From the NCBI GenBank assembly GCA_965603075.1, contig CBFDBO010000001.1, forward strand, positions 1-64,000: a stretch of DNA of 64,000 nucleotides, written 5' to 3'. Positions 51,395-61,541 of this stretch are shown here, piece after piece (the stretch's first letter is position 1; the number at the start of each line of letters is the position of its first letter). This DNA is from JABJOR01 sp965603075. GTDB lineage: Bacteria > Pseudomonadota > Alphaproteobacteria > Rhodospirillales > Casp-alpha2. Both the position numbers and the translations under genes were made by a program. Under the pieces are notes generated by a model that was given only the letters and a program-made list of their open reading frames with translations, had not been told where the DNA came from and did no database searches.

Positions 51395-54300
51395 CTATTC
51401 ATCCCGCCCTAATGCGCGATTAAGCAGCATAAACAATTTGCCCATATCAGAGGATAACAATGTTGTATTCATGACATTTTCTTTATCGCGCTTACGGGCC
51501 TCTTCAATCAAATTATTAAATTGATTTAAGTACCTTGTAACATAATCGCGGAAGGTCTGATCATCTTGATAATGTTCCCGAATAACGCCCAGTTTGCTCT
51601 TCTCGCGGAAGCCCAGAACTTTGCGGACAAAGACACTGCGTTCCCCACGGTTATAACGACGCCAATCATCTTCGGAGACTTCGGTTTCTAACAAGCGGTT
51701 CATATCAACGGCCAAAGATTGCAACCGTTCCATCACAAATGTTGCATGGCGTAGGAAATCATCCTGACCGATTAACTCTGCCCGTTCCCGAAGCTCTTTT
51801 AACATGGACCCGACATCATCGGAAACACCGCGCAATTCATGCGATCGTTTCTGCAATGTTATTGATGCTTTCTCAGCTTGTTTAAGGACCTCGATTGACG
51901 TTGTCTGTAATGTCGTGGCATGGGCTTTAACGCGGTTATCCCACGTCTTTAATCGTCTGGCTGCTTCTTCCGACGCTGCTGCCAATTCGACTTGTTTGCT
52001 TGATGCAACGTCGCTTAATTCGGTTATGCCTGTTTTTGCTCGATCGGCGGCAGTTGAAACGCCTTGTATTTGATGGGTTAGCATTTGATTGGTCGAGGCC
52101 ATCTTACTGGTGATCTGGGTGGTAATGGCATCGGCGCTCATGGCGTTTTCGCGTAATTGATTAGCCGCTTGGGACAACTTCGTCGCGTTATCGTCAATCG
52201 CCCTTTCAGATTTACTTGAACTATTTTCTAAGGATTCTGCCGCCCCCATCAAACTATCAATTGCCCGTTTGGATGTTTCCACCAATTCGCGCGACCGCAT
52301 ATCCATGGTATCGGACGTGACGGTCAAATCAGTCTTTGTGCGACGGGACGCGGTATCAAGTTCCTCGATACGTTGGACCAGTGCTTTGCCAATTTCGTTT
52401 AAGCTATCGGCTGTCGTATTAGCGGTTGTATTAAGTTCATCGGTTTGTTCTTTCAGTTCATCACGCGCTGAACTCATATGCGATGATGCGCGTTCAGATA
52501 CCGTTGACAGATCCGATGATTGCAACTTCATGGCTGAATTAACACTGCTTAATAATTTACTGGCACGGTCCACTGCACTTTCAATTTCTGTACTGCGTTC
52601 GCGTAATGATTGGGCCACGCTATCTAATTTATCTGACGCGGTATTGGTTACTTCATTAATGCCATTTGCCTGTTCATGCATTTGGGCGCTAAAGGTTCCA
52701 ACATGCTGGGAGGCACGCTGGTACGTCTCATCCAATTGATCAGAACGCGATTGAAGAAGATTACCAACCTGTTCCAATTTATTTTCAGACTGGTTAAGCG
52801 TAACATCTAAATCCTGCGCATATTGTTTCACGGTTTCAGAAATGGCTTTTAAACGCTCGCCGCTATCATCCGATACCGTGCTGGTTTTAGTAAGTTCGTT
52901 TCGGGTTGCCGTACCCGTTATACCAACGGCCTGGACCGCAACTTTTGCCGCTTTAGAGATTTCTTGAACACTGGATTTAAGACCTTCATTGATCCGCTCC
53001 ACGCGTGTTGTTGCCGCGTTACTAATTTCTTCTAGTTGATGGGAGTGGCTCACAAGTTGCTCACCGGATTTAATCATATTCTCTTCGGCGAAATTAATGC
53101 GTTCTTCAATGGAGGCCGCTTCATCATGGACAGTAGAGGTTAAGGACGTCAGACGATTGGCGGCCGCGTCCGTGGCTGTATTTAAACCGTTAACCTGTTT
53201 ATCAAACGCATCCCCGACCAATCCCAACAACCGTGCGGCACGATCAGAAGAGACCGTCATGTCCCGTGAAGATTGGCGCAAGCCTTCATCCACCCGGCCA
53301 ACTTCTTGCATGGCAATATCCGTTGTTTTGGTCACATCCGTGGCGCGAGCCCCCAGCAATTCACCCAATGACATGACGCTAAGCGAGGCATCATCGGTCG
53401 ACGACTGTAATTCAAACATCCGCGTTTTAACGGCTTCGGTTATATCATCTAATCGACTTTCGACCTTATCGGTGACGTCGGTTAATTCAGATGCTTTACG
53501 CATTATGGTGTTGGTGCCGTTATCTGCTGATACGCTCAAACGATCCGATAATTCAGCCAACCGTTTGCTTTGATCTTGTAGCGTTGAATTGACATCGTTA
53601 ACCGCCGCAAGCGTTTCGCCCGATTGATGGCGCAGCTCTTGTGATTGCTCACCGACCCCCTGCCCTAATTCTTGTAACCTTGTGGACAGTTGTTCTGCCA
53701 TCTGGCTCATATCATCAAGCTGTCCACGGAAATCATTAACCACATCACGGGTTTGAGAGGACGTTGCGGTAATTGTGTTGCTCGACAAACGCAAATTGTG
53801 GGTTGCTTTTTGAACGTTTGCGATCCCCCGTTCGGTTGCCCCCTCTAGGGTTTCAACTTGCTGACGGTATTCATCATTCAGTTTGCCAATGCGGAATTCA
53901 GCCCGTTCCGTTGCCCCATCTAAATCGACGGATCTTTCTTTCAATGTGTTGCCAACTTCCGACAGACGAGATTCCGTCGTGTTGGCGATGCGTTCGATAT
54001 TTGTGGCTTGCTTTGCAAGGTTCTCCGTTGAGCCTTGCACCCGTTCGGAAGCTTCGGTTGAGGCAATATCAAGATGGTCAGAACGTTTTTGAAGCTCTTC
54101 CCCCACCCGGCCCATATCACCGATCACACGATCACTAACGATGGCGAGACTCTCCGCACTGCTTTCAAGGGCGGATGTCACGCCCGCAACACCCGTTTCA
54201 GCGTCTTTGGTAATGGCGTTTACTTCTGTAATACGACGACGGAATTCATCACCGACCACCCGTACGCGCTCACTGGCGCGTTGGGTTGCCCCTTGTAGAT

Positions 54301-57172
54301 TGCGGGTAGTACGTTCTAGATCGGTAACGGTCTCGCGGGTTGTGTCAGAGACCACCTCGACTGTATCGCGTAAGGATGTCGTTTGACGATTCAGAGAACC
54401 TTCGATTTCTGTGGCACGAATTTCAAGATGATCAGCAGCGTCACTCAACGACGTTTTTTGCTCTGAGAGCGTTTTATTAAGTTGTTCGGTTTGTTCATTC
54501 GCCCGCTCGCTAGCGGCTTCCAATTCGCTCGAATGCGTCATCAACGTTTGGGTGCTTAGGTCAAATTTGTTCGATGCATCACGGACATTGTCAACGAGCG
54601 TTTCTGATTTTGCGGTCAGGTCATCACTTAATTTTTCAGCGTTCTGAATTGTCGTATCCACGGCCTCGGCAAAGCGATCACCGCGATCAACAAACATCTC
54701 TGTTGATTTTTCTGTGTTCTTTATAGCTTGAGCGGTAATTTCCTCAAGGGCGGCTGATCGTTCTTGCAAGGTGGTATTTAAGCTCTCGGTACGGGCAGCC
54801 ACGTCGGTTGAAGAGGTTACTAATTCTTGCGAACGTTCATAGAGTGTATCACCAACTTTAGTGGCGCGTGACAAGGCTTGATCTGTGGTCTCACGAAGAT
54901 TTTCAGTTTGAGCCTTCAGAGAACTATCAACTTCAGTGGCTTTTGTTTCAAGATGATCCGCTGCTTCAATTAAACTGGCTTTTTGTTCAGACAGGGTTTT
55001 ATTGAGTTGTTGGGCTTGTTCATTTGCCCGTTCACTGGTGGTTTCCAATTCGCTCGAATGCTCCATCAACGATTGGGTGCTCTGGCCAAATTGCTCGGAG
55101 GCGCCCCGCACATTATCGACCAACGTATTTGATTTAACCATCAAATCGCCGCTTAAGCTTTCAGCGTCATAAATAGTTTTATCAACGGCCTCTCTAAACT
55201 GTTGAGCGCTATCAACGAAGGTCTCGGTTGTTTGTTCGGTCTTTTCAATTGCTTGGGCTGTGATTTCTTGCAGTTGGTCAGAACGTTCTTGCAGAGTTTT
55301 ATTTAAGGTATCGGTATGTTGGGCCACCTGCTTTGAAGACGTCACCAACTTTTGAGATCGATCATAGAGGGTATCGCCCACATCACTGGCCCGGGTCAGG
55401 GCTTGTTCGGTTACTTCGCGAAGGCTGGTGGTTTGAGCGGCTAAAGAGTCTTCAATCTCATAAGCTTTGCTTTGTAAATTTTCCGCCGCGTCCGTTAGCG
55501 ATGATTGTTGATCATGCAACATATTGGTAAGAACTTCGGTTTGATGGGCCGCATGATCGCTGCGATCTTTCAATTCATCGGTGCGGTATGAAATTGTATC
55601 GGCGCTTTCATTAAACCGGGTTGTGGCTTGCTGTACGCTCGCCACCAAGGTGTTTGATTTTTCCGTCAGGTCATCACTGATTTTTTGAGTGTCATGGATT
55701 GAGTTGGCAACCGACGTTGAAAACGCTTGCCCCCGGTCGGCAAACATCGTTGTTGCCTGTTTGGTTTCATCGAGGGCGTTCTTGGTGATTTCCTGTAATT
55801 CTTGGCTTCGTTCTCGCAGGGTCGTATTCAGGGTTTCGGTATGTATTGCCGCTTTGTTAGAAGCATCGACCAAATCATTGGAACGTTCATACAACGTATC
55901 GCCGACCTCGACCGCCCGCCCCAGAGCTTGATCCGTTAATGACTTTAAGTTCGTGGTTTGCGCCTCAAGCGATCCTTCAATATCATGGGATTTTAATTGC
56001 AGGTTTTCTGCCGCTTCCGCCAAACTGGTTTGTTGTTGGTTTAACATTTCACTCAATTGAGTTGTTTGTTCCGCCGCTTGATCGCTGCGTTCTTTTAGCT
56101 CTTCAGTACGGCTCGCAATGGTGTTGGAGCTCTCATTAAAGCGTTCTGTAGCCTCGCGTACATTAAACAGCAACGCATCAGATTTATTGGCTAAAACTTC
56201 ACCGATATTTTCTGAATCACGTAAAGTGTCGGCAACAATGCCTGAGAACTTCTCACCGCGTTCGACAAACATCTGGGTTGAATGATCGGTATTGGCCGTG
56301 GCTTGGGTGGCAATATCTTGAAGCTCTCGGCTGCGTTCACGCAAGGTTGTGTTTAAGCCTTCCGCCCGTGCGGATGCCCGGTCCGTTGACGTTACTAAGT
56401 TCTGAGAATGCTCGAACAATGTATCACCCACTTCACGCGCCCGTTCAACGGCGCGATCCGTAACATCGCGCAAATCTTCGGTTTGGCGTTTTAGGGCTTC
56501 CGATACGGCGCGGGCGCGTAGATCAGCGTCCTCAGAGACTTGCGATAATTCAATAGAACGGCGCTTCACCTCACCGGCCACATTGGCGGCTTGCAAGGAA
56601 GCATTTTCAGAAACACGTGATAGGTCTTGGGCTTGTTTGCGAAGTGAATCCGTGACTGTTTTCAGGCGATTTTGGGCTTTATCGCTGGGGTAAGCCAATT
56701 GCTTAAGCTGCCACCGGAGGGCTTCTGTTTCCATGCGTAACGAACGTCCACGTTCAAAAAAAGCAACAACCATCCATAATAACGCCAGCGGAGTGACCAC
56801 GCCGGCCGCCAATCCCCCCATTTCGTGGGGCAGCAAAATATCCAAATTGGCCCAGCCGATATAAAGTTCGATGGCACTGTATGTTAAATAAGACCAACCA
56901 AAGGATAATAACGCGCCGACAATGACGGGGATATGATAGCGTATCAGGAACGGGGCCTGCCATTCCTCCGAACCTAGGGGCGCGGTTACATTCTCGCCAA
57001 GACGTTCAAACTCGTCACGCAAACCATCCCCTTTGCCACCATCAAGGGCGTGATCATAGGACGCACCGTCCCATCTATCAGACGATTTGTCCGACCCGTT
57101 TGAATTAACACCATCGCCCTGGTTTGAGGGATTTTCTTGATTATTTCCGGTGTTGGAGGGGGTATCCGCCAT
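51395..57172 (-). CDS. Giant membrane-anchored coiled-coil protein with 175-residue repeats
   Basis: 1925 residues. A disordered, Asn/Ser/Gly-rich start (1-60) is followed by two membrane segments (about 82-105 and 119-139, LLSFGWSYLTYSAIELYI and VVTPLALLWMVVAFF). Then about 1600 residues of heptad coiled coil rich in Thr, Ser, Glu and Ala. It holds four tandem repeats of exactly 175 residues (25 heptads), beginning VGDTLYERS. A compact C-terminal domain includes EVSEDDWRRYNRGERSVFVRKVLGF and ends SSDMGKLFMLLNRALGRDE. ATG at 57172 has GAGG six bases upstream. The layout (two membrane helices plus a cytoplasmic coiled coil) recalls polarity scaffolds such as Caulobacter TipN, but I cannot show homology. 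It lies downstream of the glycosyltransferase gene. Confidence 0.85.
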   Translation of the reverse strand: MADTPSNTGNNQENPSNQGDGVNSNGSDKSSDRWDGASYDHALDGGKGDGLRDEFERLGENVTAPLGSEEWQAPFLIRYHIPVIVGALLSFGWSYLTYSAIELYIGWANLDILLPHEMGGLAAGVVTPLALLWMVVAFFERGRSLRMETEALRWQLKQLAYPSDKAQNRLKTVTDSLRKQAQDLSRVSENASLQAANVAGEVKRRSIELSQVSEDADLRARAVSEALKRQTEDLRDVTDRAVERAREVGDTLFEHSQNLVTSTDRASARAEGLNTTLRERSRELQDIATQATANTDHSTQMFVERGEKFSGIVADTLRDSENIGEVLANKSDALLFNVREATERFNESSNTIASRTEELKERSDQAAEQTTQLSEMLNQQQTSLAEAAENLQLKSHDIEGSLEAQTTNLKSLTDQALGRAVEVGDTLYERSNDLVDASNKAAIHTETLNTTLRERSQELQEITKNALDETKQATTMFADRGQAFSTSVANSIHDTQKISDDLTEKSNTLVASVQQATTRFNESADTISYRTDELKDRSDHAAHQTEVLTNMLHDQQSSLTDAAENLQSKAYEIEDSLAAQTTSLREVTEQALTRASDVGDTLYDRSQKLVTSSKQVAQHTDTLNKTLQERSDQLQEITAQAIEKTEQTTETFVDSAQQFREAVDKTIYDAESLSGDLMVKSNTLVDNVRGASEQFGQSTQSLMEHSSELETTSERANEQAQQLNKTLSEQKASLIEAADHLETKATEVDSSLKAQTENLRETTDQALSRATKVGDTLYERSQELVTSSTDVAARTESLNTTLQERSAALEEITAQAIKNTEKSTEMFVDRGDRFAEAVDTTIQNAEKLSDDLTAKSETLVDNVRDASNKFDLSTQTLMTHSSELEAASERANEQTEQLNKTLSEQKTSLSDAADHLEIRATEIEGSLNRQTTSLRDTVEVVSDTTRETVTDLERTTRNLQGATQRASERVRVVGDEFRRRITEVNAITKDAETGVAGVTSALESSAESLAIVSDRVIGDMGRVGEELQKRSDHLDIASTEASERVQGSTENLAKQATNIERIANTTESRLSEVGNTLKERSVDLDGATERAEFRIGKLNDEYRQQVETLEGATERGIANVQKATHNLRLSSNTITATSSQTRDVVNDFRGQLDDMSQMAEQLSTRLQELGQGVGEQSQELRHQSGETLAAVNDVNSTLQDQSKRLAELSDRLSVSADNGTNTIMRKASELTDVTDKVESRLDDITEAVKTRMFELQSSTDDASLSVMSLGELLGARATDVTKTTDIAMQEVGRVDEGLRQSSRDMTVSSDRAARLLGLVGDAFDKQVNGLNTATDAAANRLTSLTSTVHDEAASIEERINFAEENMIKSGEQLVSHSHQLEEISNAATTRVERINEGLKSSVQEISKAAKVAVQAVGITGTATRNELTKTSTVSDDSGERLKAISETVKQYAQDLDVTLNQSENKLEQVGNLLQSRSDQLDETYQRASQHVGTFSAQMHEQANGINEVTNTASDKLDSVAQSLRERSTEIESAVDRASKLLSSVNSAMKLQSSDLSTVSERASSHMSSARDELKEQTDELNTTANTTADSLNEIGKALVQRIEELDTASRRTKTDLTVTSDTMDMRSRELVETSKRAIDSLMGAAESLENSSSKSERAIDDNATKLSQAANQLRENAMSADAITTQITSKMASTNQMLTHQIQGVSTAADRAKTGITELSDVASSKQVELAAASEEAARRLKTWDNRVKAHATTLQTTSIEVLKQAEKASITLQKRSHELRGVSDDVGSMLKELRERAELIGQDDFLRHATFVMERLQSLAVDMNRLLETEVSEDDWRRYNRGERSVFVRKVLGFREKSKLGVIREHYQDDQTFRDYVTRYLNQFNNLIEEARKRDKENVMNTTLLSSDMGKLFMLLNRALGRDE
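54332..56431 (-). repeat. Four tandem 525-bp repeats inside the coiled-coil gene
   Basis: Units lie at 55907-56431, 55382-55906, 54857-55381 and 54332-54856, each exactly 525 bases (175 codons). Landmarks VGDTLYERS, LNTTLRERS, TMFADRG, and AENLQ or ADHLE recur at identical offsets. DNA copies are diverged, units 1-2 and 3-4 being more alike, so these are old but length-locked. The fourth unit's last dozen residues depart. Confidence 0.92.
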
Positions 57173-57364
57173 CACTGCCTCGCCATCTGTTTAAAATGCT
57201 ACTGTTATAAATCATATTGTTCTAAGTTTTTGAACGGTGATTGCTAGAACCTAAGCGCTCACTATTTAAGCCATCAACAGCATACACATCCCACCCCGTT
57301 CAGGGAAGCGTATATAGCAAATATAGAGTATTTCTTGTGGATAAACACAATATCTAGGAAAATT

Positions 57365-57430
57365 AAGACAATGACTTAGTTAATTTAAGACAGTGACTGA
57401 GTTAATTTAGGACAGTGACTTAATTAACGC
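57365..57430 (-). repeat. Three 22-bp tandem units at the glycosyltransferase 3' end
   Basis: Units at 57365-57386, 57387-57408 and 57409-57430 share the core GACAGTGACT (GACAATGACT in the first). The right-hand one covers the final codons and the next one the stop of the leftward gene. The 22-base period is out of frame, so only the last unit is coding. Confidence 0.85.
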
Positions 57431-60400
57431 GTCCGCGATACGTTGGGCGCTTTTACCATCCATACTGAGCTCATAGACCGATAATCTGGCACGTGCGCGC
57501 GCTTCAGAGAGAGGTTGAGACGAGCTTCTGGCTTGATCCATCGTTTCCATACAATCATCAAGGCTTGTATCGTTGGCGCTTAAAAAATGAGCAACCGATC
57601 GTAGCGTACAGCCAATCGAACGAACATCGGTAATCTCAGCCCCACTTTCATTACTCTCGTCATCTTCAAGATCATCAAAACTTTCCAGATCATGTTTGTC
57701 GAAATCGACAATAAGAACGAGGGGTTTATCAAACGCCAAATAGGCGATGCTCGCGGCCGTGTAACCAGAAACCAAAAGGGACGTTTCGGCCAATTCCTCA
57801 ATTAAACGAGCGCTTTGGTTGGTCATGAGGGCCACATTGTCGTGAGTATCAGCAAAGTTCTGCCACGAAACCGCAAAGTCTTCAGACGGGTCTAACAACA
57901 TTACCTGCAAGGGGGACTGGTCCGTTGGGTCGCAATACTCATAAAGCACCTGATCACAGGGACCGGGATACCAATTGGGGACCAAAAGAATATTTAAATT
58001 ATCGGGTAATCCTCGATTGAGCTCTGCCTCTCGATTGAGCGTATCATTGAAAACCGGATCCAGCGCGGGCAGTCCCGTCAACCAGACCTTCTCTGGCTCG
58101 ATCCCAGAATTAATCCATGTCCCTAAATCAAGCGCATCAACGGCGCAAATAGCATCGGCATAGTGTAAGGTTTCGTCATTTTTGTATCTGGAGGCTATCT
58201 GTAAAGGTGGTTGATCGGGAACCATCACCAAATACGCCTCTGGCAACACCGCTTTGATCCGAGCTAAGGCGTGGCGAGAGCACAATACGGCCCTTGGATT
58301 TCGTTCCGTAATTTGTTGAATATCAAACGAAATCAATGGATTAAAGGTATCTTGAAGGGCTGGAAACAATTCTTTAAATGCCGCGTATTCACCCGTATTT
58401 TGACAATAGATGGCAACGTTCTCGACATTGGTAGCGTTCGCATTTGCAATGTTAATACTACTTAACGCTGCCTGAACGGCGCTGTCTTTCGGGGCGACTT
58501 GCTCAATTTCACGTAATAATGTGGTGGCGGTATCAATCTCGCCGGTTTTTTCCATGATCAAAGCCAAATGATACCGAGCCGCCAAATGGTCATTATCCAA
58601 AGTAATTGCTGATTTAAGATGCTGGATGGCGTCGGTCGTAACCCCAATGCGGCGCAACGCTAGCCCCAGTTGAAAACATAAATCCGCGTCATCGGGTACC
58701 AACCGTACGGCGGCGCGTAGAGAATGAACCCCTTCATCTTGCATCCCCGCCTCTATAAGGGCTTTACCCAAATTTATGTGACAGGATGGGTCTTCGGGGT
58801 ATTGGGACACGATATAACGCAGCTCGGCAATCTGGGCTGTATCTTGATCGGGTTGAGCGGTAATTTGTTGCGGTATAGTTGCCAGATGTGCAGTCCCGCT
58901 TAATCGCACCAAATGCGTTTGGGCCAACCACGTAACGATCTTTACAACATCATCATACTGTTGATCGGGCAGCACGAGCGCCAAATCCTGAAGGGTCATA
59001 CCGCGATTTTCAGCCAATGCCGTCATCAAAACAAAGCATTGTTCCCGCTCCAGTTTATAACCCAACTTGGCATTGGAGTTAATATCCGCTGCCTGAAGTG
59101 AAACATTTAGCCGCACCGTCATTTGCTTTTTGGAAATACCATCATTTATATGAACTTGGGTATTCAGACCAATATGATGAGTCGCATAATGGGGTGGTTG
59201 TGATGAAGCGGGATACAATTTTGGTAAAGTGGTACTTTTGCTGGTATTCTCGCTGTCATTCTCGCCGTCAGCCTCTCCCGTCATTCTGCGGGCTTCTTGA
59301 TCCGCCCACAATTGTTGATACTGGGGAATAACAACTTTCCAATCATAGGTTTGCTCGGCATGAACCCGCGCGGCTTGCCCCATGGCGATCCGTTTATCGT
59401 CATCTTCAACCAAAACCCGCAGCGCGCTCATCAGCGCCCCCGCATCGACAACAGCATCAACAACCGCATTATTGTTAATTAACTTACTTTCAGTTGATTT
59501 ATCTGTATAGGGCATCCACAAAGGTATTAGAAACCCTTGTTCATTGTGATCAAATAACTCTCCCTGCGATCCCCAATCGCTACAAATAATAGGAAGTCCC
59601 GCTGCCATGGCCTGAATAATGGGGGCATCCGCTTGGTCAGAAAGCTCAATTACTATAGATACAAAGATATCTGCGGCGCGCCAAATGCGTTTTTGCACAT
59701 CGGTATCTTTACCATTAACCAAAATCAAATTAATTGAAGGAGAAATAGATTTTACAGCCTGACGGAGCACTCTTTCGTTCTTTTGATCCGCAAACCAACC
59801 CGCTAGCACCAGATGCACAACACGGTTATTATCAGTGCTCAAGCCTTCGACAGCACTTTGCAAGGCCAGCAACAAGGACGTTGGATTAAACATTGGCGAG
59901 AAATCAAGCGCCCCATATCCGAGCACGGCAATATCGGTGTCTTCAATCCCTAAAGCCGTACGCAACGTGGCACGGTCGATGGGCTCTGTCTCGCCCGTGG
60001 TTTGCGCTGATACGTCAATTCCACGCGCAATAACAGCAACATCAGGTAAAACCCCTTGTAGAAACTCAAGGTGTCCCCCTACACGTTTTTCAAGGTACGC
60101 TGCAAACCCCGCCATCATCCCCAGCACAATCGCCTTCTGGGTCTGAGAGCGACAAACAAGCGTGTCCCAGGGGGACGTAGGGGCGATCATTAAATCCTGT
60201 ATAACCTTAATGGTCGCGGGTGACATTGTACCCATTATTTGAATGCAAAGGCTGCAAGCCTCATCTTGTCTTTGCCACGTTAGGGGAGCGGCTTGGTCCT
60301 GATGGGGGACGTATAAAACGCTTGGTTCCAAGTCCAAATCCGAATCACAGCGGTGACAAGTGTGCGCTCGGGTTGAGGCCGCCCCTAAAAGCTCAGAGAA

Positions 60401-60553
60401 ATCTTTAAAACCCGCTTGATCTAGGGTGCGGGCGAAATAATCATCCACGCCACCATGGGCAACGAAGGCCTGCAAGAATGATCGGTATAAGGAATCACAT
60501 GATGATGTCGGGTCTCGTGCTACGTCATGGCACATCACGGCGTTATTGTTCAT
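57407..60553 (-). CDS. Fusion protein: GT4-like glycosyltransferase, TPR and second GT-B-like domain
   Basis: 1048 residues. An N-terminal part with paired Cys (CHRC at 66-69, CSLC at 100-103) could bind zinc. A GT-B glycosyltransferase of the GT4 type (about 110-425) includes VLGYGALDFSP, HLVLAGWF and the C-terminal nucleotide-sugar motif DAPIIQAMAAGLPIICSDWGSQGE. A winged-helix-like stretch (about 495-555) precedes TPR repeats (about 575-700; CHINLGKALIEAGMQDEGVHSL). A last GT-B/CDP-glycerol-transferase-like domain (about 710-1000) includes SLLVSGYTAASIAYLAFDKPLVLIVDF. It is cytoplasmic and probably builds a surface glycan. The SDR gene ends 17 bases upstream, same strand, so they are likely one transcript. 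Confidence 0.8.
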   Translation of the reverse strand: MNNNAVMCHDVARDPTSSCDSLYRSFLQAFVAHGGVDDYFARTLDQAGFKDFSELLGAASTRAHTCHRCDSDLDLEPSVLYVPHQDQAAPLTWQRQDEACSLCIQIMGTMSPATIKVIQDLMIAPTSPWDTLVCRSQTQKAIVLGMMAGFAAYLEKRVGGHLEFLQGVLPDVAVIARGIDVSAQTTGETEPIDRATLRTALGIEDTDIAVLGYGALDFSPMFNPTSLLLALQSAVEGLSTDNNRVVHLVLAGWFADQKNERVLRQAVKSISPSINLILVNGKDTDVQKRIWRAADIFVSIVIELSDQADAPIIQAMAAGLPIICSDWGSQGELFDHNEQGFLIPLWMPYTDKSTESKLINNNAVVDAVVDAGALMSALRVLVEDDDKRIAMGQAARVHAEQTYDWKVVIPQYQQLWADQEARRMTGEADGENDSENTSKSTTLPKLYPASSQPPHYATHHIGLNTQVHINDGISKKQMTVRLNVSLQAADINSNAKLGYKLEREQCFVLMTALAENRGMTLQDLALVLPDQQYDDVVKIVTWLAQTHLVRLSGTAHLATIPQQITAQPDQDTAQIAELRYIVSQYPEDPSCHINLGKALIEAGMQDEGVHSLRAAVRLVPDDADLCFQLGLALRRIGVTTDAIQHLKSAITLDNDHLAARYHLALIMEKTGEIDTATTLLREIEQVAPKDSAVQAALSSINIANANATNVENVAIYCQNTGEYAAFKELFPALQDTFNPLISFDIQQITERNPRAVLCSRHALARIKAVLPEAYLVMVPDQPPLQIASRYKNDETLHYADAICAVDALDLGTWINSGIEPEKVWLTGLPALDPVFNDTLNREAELNRGLPDNLNILLVPNWYPGPCDQVLYEYCDPTDQSPLQVMLLDPSEDFAVSWQNFADTHDNVALMTNQSARLIEELAETSLLVSGYTAASIAYLAFDKPLVLIVDFDKHDLESFDDLEDDESNESGAEITDVRSIGCTLRSVAHFLSANDTSLDDCMETMDQARSSSQPLSEARARARLSVYELSMDGKSAQRIADALIKSLS

Positions 60554-60570
60554 GATTTACACCCCACCCA

Positions 60571-61311
60571 TCAAAAAAGATGTTGTCCGCCCGTGACCCA
60601 AATCTCGGTTCCGGTGACATAGTTTGCATCGTCCGAGCACAGATAATAGATGCTACCCGCCACATCGGCGGGCGTTCCCATACGGTCCAGCGGAATACGC
60701 GGGATCAGGGCTTCGTACTCGGGCTGGATCATGGAGGTCTCAATTTCGCCGGGGCAAACCGCGTTTACCCGCACATCAAGGGCTGCAAACTCGTTGGCCA
60801 TCTCACGGGTTAAGGCTGAAAGTGCGGCTTTCGATATGGAATAGGCCGATCCCGCAAAGGGATGAATTTTATGCCCGGCGATAGAGGTCACATTAACGAT
60901 CGAACCCTTCCCCCGGTGCAACGGGGCCGCAAACCCACGTGCCAGACGTAAAGGCGCATAAAAATTGATCTCAAAAACATCGGCCCACGCGTCCAAATCA
61001 CCATTTAAACAGCCAAGGCGCTCTTTATAGGGGGTCTTGGGCGACATGCCGGCATTATTGACAAGCCCGTGAATGGCCCCGTCCCCGATAACCTCGTTTA
61101 CGCTATCAATAAAGGCCGTGACGCTATCCGGTTTCGACAAATCCGCCGGAAAATGATGCGTCCAATTGAGATCCCGCCCACACTCCTCGGGCGTATCCTC
61201 GCGTGAACAGGTTATAATCTGCCAGCCACGTTGCAAAAAACACCGCGCCGTATGATGACCAATCCCGCGACTGGCCCCGGTAATAATAACTGTTTTGCGT
61301 TCTGTATCCAT
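60571..61311 (-). CDS. SDR-family oxidoreductase (polysaccharide-locus type)
   Basis: 246 residues: IITGASRGIGHHTA (cofactor), LVNNAGMSPK, IVNVTSIAGHKIHPF (Ser), and YSISKAALSAL (Tyr-Lys), ending SDDANYVTGTEIWVTGGQHLF. A typical short-chain reductase. It is 17 bases upstream of the glycosyltransferase fusion gene, so it may make a sugar or lipid precursor for it. Its upstream DNA carries one copy of the hairpin repeat. Confidence 0.9.
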   Translation of the reverse strand: MDTERKTVIITGASRGIGHHTARCFLQRGWQIITCSREDTPEECGRDLNWTHHFPADLSKPDSVTAFIDSVNEVIGDGAIHGLVNNAGMSPKTPYKERLGCLNGDLDAWADVFEINFYAPLRLARGFAAPLHRGKGSIVNVTSIAGHKIHPFAGSAYSISKAALSALTREMANEFAALDVRVNAVCPGEIETSMIQPEYEALIPRIPLDRMGTPADVAGSIYYLCSDDANYVTGTEIWVTGGQHLF

Positions 61312-61317
61312 AAGAAG

Positions 61318-61359
61318 AAATTAAGGCATTCGTGATGTATAAGCCAGCGTATAAACGCT
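61318..61359. repeat. Hairpin-bearing dispersed repeat, copy A
   Basis: Shares AAATTAAGGCAT and GCCAGC.TATAAA.GCT with copy B at 62498-62541. It contains AGCGT-ATAA-ACGCT, a 5-bp hairpin. In copy B the same hairpin reads AGCCT-ATAA-AGGCT, a compensatory G-C to C-G swap that keeps pairing. Copies flank the outer-membrane gene in direct orientation. Confidence 0.7.
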
Positions 61360-61541
61360 TGTTTGTTATAGGGTATAATCAGGTTGGGGGAAGATAATGC
61401 CTTATAATTAATTACCTTGTTAGGCGAAATAATTTTCCATATCTACATTCCTTCTTGTAATTAAGTCAAAAGTGATTCTAATTTGAGCATGTTTTGAAAC
61501 GAGAAGCATACAATAACAATAATTCTAAAAAGAATAATTAA

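Noticed and set aside
52269..52739. Several long forward frames opposite the coiled-coil gene
   Set aside because: Explained by skewed codon composition of the repeats on the coding strand.
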